The notes under the pieces: generated by a model
The model's input: the letters and a program-made list of their open reading frames with translations, nothing else
What the model was told of the DNA's origin: nothing
Databases searched by the model: none
Program-made: the position numbers and the translations under genes
Shown here: positions 55,632 to 64,000 of the stretch, one piece after another
How positions within the stretch are numbered: position 1 is the stretch's first letter
How the letters are laid out: the number at the start of each line of letters is the position of its first letter
NCBI RefSeq assembly: GCF_000005505.3
Contig: NC_016131.3
Span: 40,382,855 to 40,446,854, forward strand
Direction: 5' to 3'
Length of the DNA stretch: 64,000 nucleotides
Origin: Brachypodium distachyon
Taxonomy: Eukaryota > Streptophyta > Magnoliopsida > Poales > Poaceae

Positions 55632-57240
55632 ATGCCTCCCAAGCGGGCTGGCGACTCTCGGATCGACCCACGTGGTGCCCCAGCGGCGCACACGCGATCA
55701 CATGACGTGCAGCCCACGTCGCAGGGCCAGGAGAACCTTGAGCCCTCCCGGGTGCAGCAGCAGTCGCAGCTGCCACCTCCGCCTCCTCGGCCGTCGGCGG
55801 ACAATCGGCTGAGGGGGCCAGCGGCTCCCAGTGTCGGAGCCAGCCGCGCGAGCGGCCACGACGCCGCCCGCGCCGGCCAGCGTGTCCACTCGCGGGCCAA
55901 AGACGCGTAGCGGCAATTGCGCCACGAGCACACCGCGTCGCGTGTGACGCCGACGGGATCTCGCGCTACTCACCCGGGGGCACCGGGGGACAGTGTGGAG
56001 GGCAGCCGGTCAGAGAATCGGCAGCCTCCCGCCCAAACCCCGGCGGAGGCTATCATAGCCGCGCATGTCATGGTGCGCTACGAGCCATCGCAAGGCATGC
56101 CGGTGCATGAGGCGTGGAGTGCGGAGCTGGACGCGCTCCTTGCGCTCACTGCCCAGCAGCCGCAAGGCGAGGGCGCTTTTGCTGGTTCAGGTCGAGGGCA
56201 GAACCCGGGACGCGGAGAAGCGCCCCGTGTCTCGGGGCAAGGAGAAAACCCTCCCCCGCAGGGAGGGCAAGGAGGCGAGGATCCCGTGGGATCCTCGGAA
56301 TTGTCACCGGCCGTTAGGCGGGGTGACGCGCGGGGTGTTTTGAACGCCCGCCAGCAATAAGACCTCCGCCAGCGCCTGGAGCCCCGGCGCCGGCGTGAGG
56401 CAGAACGCCAATGCCCAGAGGAGCAGGAGGATGCTCCCATGGGCGCCGAGGACGGCTGCACCGCGTTCACCCGCGGACTGCGCCTGGTGACATGGCCCCG
56501 CAAGTTCCGAGCACCGGCGCTTGGAACGTACGATGGGACCGTGAACCCCAAGAATTTCCTCCTGACTTACACGTTGGGGATGCATACCATCGGCGCCGAC
56601 GACAAAGTCAGGGCCAACTGGTTCCCGATGGTCCTCAAAGGATCAGCGAGGACCTGGTTGCTCAACCTGCCCGCCGGGTCCATAGCCTCCTGGGCTGACC
56701 TGCGCGAGCAGTTTGTGAGCTCGTTTCAGCGCGGCTACAAGCGCCCCGGAACCATGGCGGAGCTGCACACCGTGGTGCAGAAGCTAGGGGAGACGTTGCG
56801 GAGCTTCGTCAACTGTTTCTCCAGTCTCTCCTACTCCATTCCAGAGACGGAGGCTGCCGCCATCATCAACAACTTCGCCATCAACATCCGCGACCCCAAG
56901 ATGCGTGAGAAGCTGAGCATGCACCGGATCCGGACGACGCAAGAGCTCTACGCCTTGGCGCACAAGTGTGCCATGGCCGAGGAAGGGCGTTTGGCGCCCG
57001 AACTTGCAGCTAAGGCTGCCGCGAGTGCCGCTGAGGGCTCGCAGAAGAAGGGCTACCGGAAGCGCTGCGGGAAGCAAGTCCTTGCCGCGGAACCGGGGGC
57101 TACCTCGAGGCCTGCGAAAAAGGCCTCGTCCGTCGGCGGGTCTGGTTGCAAGCCGGGCGACGCGCCCCGCTGCCCCATCCACGCCAACGCCACCCATGAC
57201 GCGTAGGATTGCCGCATCCTGCAGGGCATCAAGTAGAGGC
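55632..57240 (+). pseudogene. gag of the gypsy element
   Basis: One frame runs from ATG 55632, with stops at 55908 (TAG), 56358 (TAA), 57204 (TAG) and 57234 (TAG). The retrotransposon gag core is at 56500-56960 (FRAPALGTYDGTVNPKNFL, WADLREQFVSSFQRGYKRP, then ELHTVVQKLGETLRSFVNCF). A Lys/Arg-rich region follows. Gag would form the virus-like particle. Confidence 0.85.
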
Positions 57241-57556
57241 GCGAGCAGCGCCACGAGGAGCGCCTCTCCCACGACTGCCCGAATGACCCCAGAGCTTGAG
57301 CGAAGCCGGTCGGCAGGGATGCTGGCAGAGAGGAAGCTTAGGAGGGTCGAGCCCAAGCCCGCGCCGGCAGGGAGCGGCCTCCCTGGGGACGAGACAAGGC
57401 TCGTGCTGAGGAGCAGCGCGGGTCCGACTACAGTGAGGGCGACGAGCCTGGCTTCCAGGAGCCTCGTGGCGTCGCCTGCATCCATGGGGGAGCTTATGCT
57501 CTCTCATCCCATAGCGCGGTGAAGCGCCTCACCCGGGACATGAGGCACAGCAGCCG

Positions 57557-60500
57557 TTGAAGTGGTCGCACGTGCCGATCACTTTCAACTCTGACGATCA
57601 CCCAGCCCGGCAGCTGGGGTTAGGGGTTCTTCTCTTCGTGGTCTCACCGATCATCAACAACATGACAGTGACCAAGGTGCTGGTGGACAACGGAGCGGAG
57701 TTAAACCTCCTGTCTGCCAGGTTGGTGGAGAAACTTCAGCTGCCGTTGGAGCAGATGAAGCCCACCGACCCGTTCCGGGGAGTAAACCCCGGGATCGTAG
57801 GGGGCGCATCACGCTGCCGGTTACCTTCGGGTCCCGGGAAGCGTTCAGGACTGAGCACCTCGTGTTCAATGTGGCTCACACCCCGTTGCCGTACAACGGG
57901 ATCCTTGGTCCGCCAGCGCTGATCAAGTTCATGGCGGCAACCCATTGCGCCTACGGCGTGATGAAGATGCCGTCCACGTACGAAGTCCTCTCCATCAAGT
58001 ACGATCTTAAGGACGCGGCTTGGTGTGTTGGCGAGGTCATCAAGGCCGTCGCCGCAGCCGATTCTGGTGACGAAGGCGCCGGAAGCGAAGGCTCGCTGCC
58101 GGGTGACTACCCCGCAGCGAAGAAGGCTCGTGTTACCCCGCAGCAGCTTGCCGGGGGAAGCACAAGCTCGAGCTCATGCCCCGGCAAGGGCCAAAAGCTC
58201 AAGGAGGAGGCCGCCAAGGTGAAGAAGCTGCCCCTCTAGGCTGGCAACGAGGAGCGCACTGTCACCATCGGTGCAAACCTCGATGCCAAATAGGAAAGCG
58301 TCCTGATCACTTTCCGCCGGGAGAATGCCGATGTGTTCGCTTGGGAACCATCGGATCTTCCTGGAGTCCCTAGGGAGGTGATCGAGCATCGACTTGCGGT
58401 GCGTCCAAACGCCCACCCCGTCAAGCAGAAGATCTGCTGGCAAGCGCAAGGACTTCATCAAGCAAGAAGTGGACAAGCTGAAGGCTGTGGGGGCTATCAG
58501 GGAAGTACTGTACTCCACTTGGTTAGCGAATCCAGTTGTAGTACCCAAGGGGGAAAATAAATTACGCATGTGTGTAGACTTTATTGATCTTAATTGTGCA
58601 TGTCCCAAAGACCTTTTCCCTGTACCCCGTATTGATCAAATAATAGATTCCACTGTCGGTTGCGATTTTTTGTGTATTTTGGATGCTTTTTCCGGCTACC
58701 ATTAAATCAAGATGGCAGTCGAGGACGAGGAGAAAACGACGTTCATCACCCCGGTTGGCTGCTACTGCTACACGTGCATGCGTTTCGGGTTGAAGAACGC
58801 GGGCTCAACATTCCAGCGTGCATTGCGCGAGTGTTTGGGACCCCAGTTAGGCCGAAACGTTGAGGCCTACATGGATGATATCGTCATCAAGTCAAAGCGC
58901 GAGGACTCGCTTATTGATGACTTGCGGGAGACGTTTGATAACCTCCGCAGGATCAAGCTTAAGTTGAACCCTGAGAAATGCATTTTTGGTGTAGACTCGG
59001 GGCAGCTTCTAGGCTTCTTGGTTTCACACAGGGGGATTCAGGCCAACCCAAAGAAGATAGAAGCTATCGAGAAGATGGAGGCTCCCCGCAGGGTGAAGGA
59101 CGTTCAGCGCCTCAACGGCTGTGTAGCCGCGCTGGAGCGCTTCATTTCAAGGCTGGGCGAACGCGCCTTGCCTTTCTTCAGGGTAATGAAGAAGAAGGGC
59201 CCGATTGATTGGACCCCTGAGGCTGAGGCGGCGTTCCAGGACCTGAAGCGGTACCTGAAGTCGCCGCCAATCCTCGTCGCCCCCAAGTCGGGTGAGCCGT
59301 TGCTGCTCTACCTAGCGGCGACTGACCAAGTGGTCAGCTCGGTGCTTGTTGCTGAGAGAGAAGAAGATCTCCGGGGGGCTGAGCCTGCGGGGCCGGGGGC
59401 TGAGTCAGCCTCGGCAACCGCCTCGGACCCGGGAAACGCCATCGAGCCGGCGGCGTCGACGCCACGCAAGCGACTCGTGCAGCACCCTGTGTACTTCGTC
59501 AGCACGGTGCTGTGCGACGCCCGCGCACGGTACCCGCAAGTGCAGAAGCTCTTGCTGGGGATTCTGCTTGCATCATGCAAGTTGCGCCATTACTTTCAGG
59601 CGCACCGCATAACGGTGGTGTCAGGATTCTGCCTCAAGCGGGCCCTCACCAACCGTGAAGCCATCGGGAGAGTGGCCGAGTGGAGGATGGAGTTGTCGGA
59701 GTTTGATCTACACTTCACGAACACCAAGAGTATCAAGAGTGCCGCTCTGGCTGATTTCGTTGCAGAATGGACCTCGACAAGCATAGAAGAAGAGGAGCTA
59801 GAGACCAGCCTGGCCGGCAAGCTGGACGAAGGCCACCGGATCATGTACTTCGACGGCGCGTTCAGCCTGCAGGGGGTTGGCGCCGGAGTCGTCATCGAGT
59901 CACCTACGGGCGACCAGTTGAAATTCGCCATCCAATTCGACTTCCCCAACTCCACCAACAACACGGCTGAGTACGAGGGGTTGCTCGCGGGGATTCCCAA
60001 CTCGTGATCAACCAGGTTAACAAGGGCTACGACTGCCCGCAGATGGCAGCGTACGTGGATGAAGTCCGCAAGCTGGAACGCAAGTTCAAGGGTTTGCGAT
60101 TCGAGCACATCAAGCGCAAGGATAACTTCGCGGCTGATGAACTGTCCAAGTGGGCAACGGAGCGCCGGAAAGTCCCGGCGGGAGTGTTCTGGCACAGGCA
60201 GATTGCGTCTTCAGTCACTCCCAAGCCGGCTGCCCGGGAAGCTCGCCGGCAACCGAAGGAAACCCTGCAACAGCGGAGGTCCATGCCGCTGATGTGTCGG
60301 CATGCATGAGTAGGGAAACCCCGCCTTGGGGGGTGGACATCGCCCGCTACCTCAAGAAGGGAGCCCTCCCTGAAGACGACGTTGCCGCGGAGCGCGTAGC
60401 CCGGCAAGCCAAGATGTACGCTCTGGTAGACGGGGATCTCTACCGGAGGCGTGCAAATGGAGTAAAGCTCCTCTGCGTGCCCCAAGACGAAGGCCGCACG

Positions 60501-61562
60501 CTTCTGGAAGACATACACCGAGGCACATGCTCGCACCATGTGGCCTCCCGGGCTTTAGCTGGCAAAGCTTTTCGGCACGGCTTTTACTGGCCTACAGCAT
60601 TAGCCGATGCCGAGCAACTAGTCAAGACATGCGAGGCGTGCCAGTTCCATGCAAAGAAGAGTAATTAGCCGGCACAAGCCCTGCAAATCATTCCATCCTC
60701 CTGGCCGTTCGCGGTCTGGGGGCTGGACATCGTCGGCAAGTTCTCGAGAGCGGTTGGCGGCTACGAGTATTTACTCGTGGCCATCGACAAGTTCTCTAAG
60801 TGAGTGGAAGTGGAACCAGTGCGGAAGGTGACCGCTCAGGTGGCCATCAAGTTCTTCAAGGGCATTGTGTGCCGGTTTGGTGTGCCTAACGGCATCATCA
60901 CCGATAATGGCACACAATTTACAAGCGTCGTGTTCCAAGCTTACTGCGAGAACATGGGCACCAAGATCCACTTCGCCTCTGTTGCTCACCCGAGGAGCAA
61001 CGGACAGGCGGAGCGAGCCAACGCGGAGGTGCTGCGGGGACTCAAGACGAGAACCTTTGATAAGCTCAAAGGCCACGGGAAGCACTGGGTTGAAGAACTC
61101 CAGCCCGTGCTGTGGTCGATCAGGACCACACCTAGCTGGGCAACGGGTGAAACTTCTTTCGCCTTTGTCTACGGGGCAGAAGCGGTGCTGCCCCTCGAGC
61201 TCAAGCACGGATCCCCTCGGATACGCGCGTACGGCAAGCATAGCCAACACGAGCAGAGGGTTGACGATCTTAACTTCATCGAAGAACTTCGATTCCGGGC
61301 TGCTGTACGAGCTGTGCGCTATCAGCAGGGACTCCGCCGTTATCATGACAGGCGGGTCCGTGTCCGGGAGCTCGAGGTCGGAGACCTTGTCCTGCGCTGG
61401 ATACAAGGAACGAAGGCCGGGAACAAGTTGGCTCCGAAATGGGAGGGCCCCTTCCGGGTAGTGCAGGTGACCAGGCCGGGGGCTGTCCGGCTGGAAACCG
61501 AAGAAGGCTTGCCGGTGCAAAACAGTTGGAATCTTGAGCACTTGCGCAAGTTCTACCCGTGA
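57557..61562 (+). pseudogene. pol of the gypsy element (PR-RT-RNaseH-IN), multiply broken
   Basis: Protease: VLVDNGAELNLLSARLVE (57680), then a frameshift near 57800. Reverse transcriptase: NPVVVPKGENKLRMCVDF, LFPVPRIDQIIDSTVG and AYMDDIVIKS (58868), with shifts near 58430 and a TAA at 58703 where a Gln is expected. RNase H: MYFDGAFSLQGVGAGVVIES and NNTAEYEGLLAG, then a deletion near 59995. Integrase: zinc-finger part ending CEACQFH (60635), catalytic Asp in WGLDIVGKFS and ITDNGTQF, and Glu in the NGQAERANAE region. Stops are TAG at 60666 and TGA at 60801. The C-terminus ends NSWNLEHLRKFYP at 61562, with no chromodomain. Confidence 0.9.
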
Positions 61563-61949
61563 AGCGGCGAAGCCTGACCTATGGGCGATGCTGCTGCAGC
61601 ATGCCTCTCGAACTAGTGTAGCCGGGCAACCCTTGATTGTAATCCGCTAGTTTCTACGAATAAAGATAAGTGATTTCCTCTGAATTTCAAGTTGACTCGA
61701 TTATTGCATGTGCTTTCTTCTGTCATTTGCTCTAGGTGCACAGAAGTCTCTTTTCCATCCTTGGTTGTGATCAGGGGCTGGCGGAGCCTCAAAAACAGAA
61801 ATCCCGTTGCCGGATCACTCTGACACGGGGTCGTGGCGTTGCTAGGTCCCCCGCAACGCGCACCACGCGACAGCAGCGTCTTGGGAACGAAAAAGTGCTC
61901 ACACCCAAGTTTGGTATCAACCGTTCTGTGCCCGGGGGCTAGGAGGCAG

Positions 61950-63195
61950 GAGGCGTGCGAGTCCCCGGCAACACAAAGCGCAACACACGAGGACAGGAAG
62001 ATCCACCCCACGAGTCAATTCCAGGAGCAAGTGTAGAACCACTGTCCGGGCTCCGGCAATGCCGCCGGCCTCGTCGCCGGAGGACTCGTCGCCGGGCCAG
62101 CTAGAATCCGATTCCCCCTCGCTTTCCTCGGCCACTTGCTTCCCACGGGCTGTGGGTGGCGGAGGCTTCGAGGCTGGGACTAGGGGATCGGACATCAGCC
62201 CCCACTCGTTGCAGGGTGGGTAGCTGTTGATGATGTCGTGAAGGCCCGCGACGCCGTCGTGAAGGGATGGAGCCCCTGGGGGCAGCTCCGTGAATGGAAC
62301 GTCCTCGCCGGTGATTCCCTTCACCCATTCCTGGATCACCTCCGACGTCACACCCACGCTTTGCGGGCGCGTGGTGTCGCCGGGCCCTGTGTACATCCAC
62401 GCAGGGCGGGACCGCAGCTGCAGCGGCGCGATGCGCCGGCTGATGGAGGTGCGCGCCACATCCAGATCGGTGAGCCGCGCTAGCCGCAGGGCCTTGATCT
62501 TCTGGATGATGGGAAGGAGTTCCGCGTCTCGGCTGTAGCGGTCCTGCCAGCTACCGTTACTCGCCGGCAGCTCGGTGGGCACATTAATGAACTCGTCGGG
62601 CTCATCCACGCGAACCAAACACCAGCTCCCGCGCCACTCCTTCTCGATCTTCTTCTCGCTCTGCACGATGAACTCTGACTTCATCTTGTCGCGGGCATGG
62701 AACGAGACCCCCGACGACATCGCTCCCGACTGCTCGACGCGCGGGTAGAAGTAATGACGGAACAACGCCACCGATGGCATCACCCCGACAAACCCTCACA
62801 GAGAAATTGGAAGACGGCGAGAAGGAAGAGGGAAGTGGGGTGGAGCTGCGCAACCTTCAGCTGGTATGCCGCCATGAGAGCCTGGACGAAGAGGGAGTAC
62901 GGAGGTACGAACCCAGCAAGGATGAAGCGGCCGAACACCCGGAAGTCGTTGTCCTGGTGGTCGCCGCCGGCGGGGAAGGTGAGCGTCTCGCCGTACTCGT
63001 TGAACGAGGAGGCAACACGTGCCGGATCTTGTCGACCCCCTCGCCGTTGTAGCCGGGCTTGAAGAAGGCCCGCGTGGCCCTCATCTCCCGGTTCTTCTGG
63101 TCCTTCTCCGACAAGGGCTTCTTGGGGGCTTTCTCGCCCTTCTCGACCGTAGAGCTTTTGGAACCCTTCCCTCTCTTGGGGGACGTAGGCGCCAT
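61950..63195 (-). pseudogene. Antisense ORF of the gypsy element (Transposase_28-like, 'putative gypsy type transposon' domain)
   Basis: Opposite to gag-pol, from MAPTSPKRGKGSKSS (63195) through RATRAFFKPGYNGEGVDKI, then in a second frame ASSFNEYGETLTFPAG and FGRFILAGFVPPYSLFVQAL, then in a third frame (62783 down) MPSVALFRHYFYPRVE and WCLVRVDEPDEFINVP. One-base shifts near 63015 and 62785 break it. Such antisense ORFs between pol and the 3' LTR are known in Tat-lineage elements; their role is unknown. Confidence 0.75.
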
Positions 63196-63588
63196 GAGGA
63201 ATGTGGGCGGCGATTAGCATGATTCAGGAACGCAAGGAGGAATCGGGATGAGGAAGAAGGACTGGGGGCTAAGTGATTGCCCCTCAGCGCAGCGGTGGGT
63301 TTTTATAGCACCCCAGCGTTGAGCAACGGTCGCATCCGCACGCTACGGGTGCGCTGGGGATAACTACGCTTAAAGAAGGGGAGTGCGGGACATGGCCTTA
63401 ACCACCCACAGTTAAGGGGAGGTTAGGGCGGAAATCTCGGCCCCACCACTCTGCCTGTAACGGCAGAGCCCTAGGAGCAGCACATGAACGGGAACCCGAA
63501 ACGACTCGGGACCCACGCGTCGGTTAAGGGCATAGCCCGGCAACCGACCAAGGATGACTTCGCCCGGGAACAGGCGTTGCCGGCCCAC

Positions 63589-63601
63589 GCCCAGGGGCTA
63601 C
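63589..63601 (+). promoter_or_regulatory. Polypurine-tract position before the 3' LTR
   Basis: CCCAGGGGCTAC directly precedes TGTCGCACC. The tract is short and weak, as in related elements with GGGGGCTAC. Confidence 0.45.
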
Positions 63602-64000
63602 TGTCGCACCAGTGGAACCCGGGGTACCACCATTGCGCAACGCGTGGGTCGCCTCGCTTGCTCCCCGCAAGGATGGCACCCCGGGCAGCGCGGTGCGAGC
63701 TGCCCGAGAAGCCACCAGCCTGGCAGGACTTGCCGGCTGCGGGGGTTGCCCCGGATGGCAGCGTGAAGGTTCCCGTCAGGTCACTTGCCGGGGAGGGTGT
63801 TCCCTGGCGCAGGCGCTTACAACAGGGCCGGCGCCCAATGCAAGCAGAGTATTGGCACCACGTGGCCGCCCGGCAGGCTCCTTTTGTGCAGGGCTGGTCA
63901 GGGCATGGAGTATGGCACAAGCAAGCATTAAATGCTCCGACAGAAGGGTGGTTCCCTGTCTAGTCAGCCCCAGTGAGTGGCTCGCAGTAAATCTAAGGCA
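63602..64000 (+). repeat. 3' LTR, first 399 bp (cut by window end)
   Basis: Starts TGTCGCACCAGTGG and follows the 5' LTR to the end of the window, with scattered substitutions and the 14-bp indel. Confidence 0.9.

Larger units (their letters stand above)
54616..64000 (+). mobile_element. Tat-type Ty3/gypsy LTR retrotransposon, over 9.4 kb, decayed
   Basis: A 908-bp 5' LTR, primer site, gag, protease, RT, RNase H, integrase, an antisense ORF region and the first 399 bp of the 3' LTR follow in the order expected of grass Tat/Retand-lineage elements. Every coding region has stops or shifts, so it cannot move on its own. The 3' LTR runs off the window, so the target duplication cannot be checked. 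Confidence 0.92.

Overview
The window is nuclear DNA from a grass, most likely a pooid or Triticeae-type genome. It carries spliced plant genes (GT-AG introns), Stowaway MITEs with CTCCCTCCGT-type ends, a CACTA transposon with TNP2 and Ulp1-type genes, a decayed Tat-type Ty3/gypsy element, LINE tails, a tRNA-derived SINE and Helitron-like ends. The species cannot be fixed from the sequence alone.

Layout. 0.2-3.85 kb: two broken copies (A and B) of a small ClpB/Hsp100-like AAA+ gene, separated by a long-TIR (MULE-like) element and a LINE tail. 3.87-13.07 kb: a CACTA element inserted in an intron of copy B; it holds decayed TNP2 and Ulp1/C48 genes and three clusters of the CATCAGTAACGGTC motif. 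13-19 kb: a possible small unknown gene on the minus strand, an 0.8-0.9 kb direct repeat in two copies, and a Helitron-like insertion. 19.6-23.6 kb (minus): an apparently intact MORF (DAG-type organellar RNA-editing factor) gene; its third intron carries a 618-620 bp higher-order tandem repeat and a hAT-like element with a captured F-box fragment. 23.95-26.56 kb: ClpB-like copy C, the most complete. 26.8-35.3 kb: a patchwork of TIR elements, duplicated gene pieces, two inverted LINE fragments, a spliced Myb/SANT-like gene (33.1-34.1 kb), a MATH-BTB scrap and a 4 x 126 bp palindromic minisatellite. 35.3-45 kb: mostly decayed repeats, the 3' end of another gypsy element and several MITEs, one nested in another. 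45.3-47.15 kb: an intact three-exon soluble epoxide hydrolase gene. 48.5-50.66 kb: a lambda-class glutathione S-transferase pseudogene. 50.47-54.49 kb: a large near-palindrome whose arms include the last GST exon. 54.6-64.0 kb: a Tat-type gypsy retrotransposon with an antisense ORF; its 3' LTR runs off the window.

The genes do not form one pathway. The apparently intact host genes are the MORF gene, the epoxide hydrolase and probably the small Myb/SANT-like gene. The MORF 5' flank and the ClpB-like gene were duplicated together: a copy of the MORF 5' flank is fused to truncated ClpB-like copy A. The ClpB-like family is the most unusual coding content, because it lacks the Hsp100 N domain and almost all of the coiled-coil M domain, has an N-terminal hydrophobic segment, and has altered pore-loop residues.
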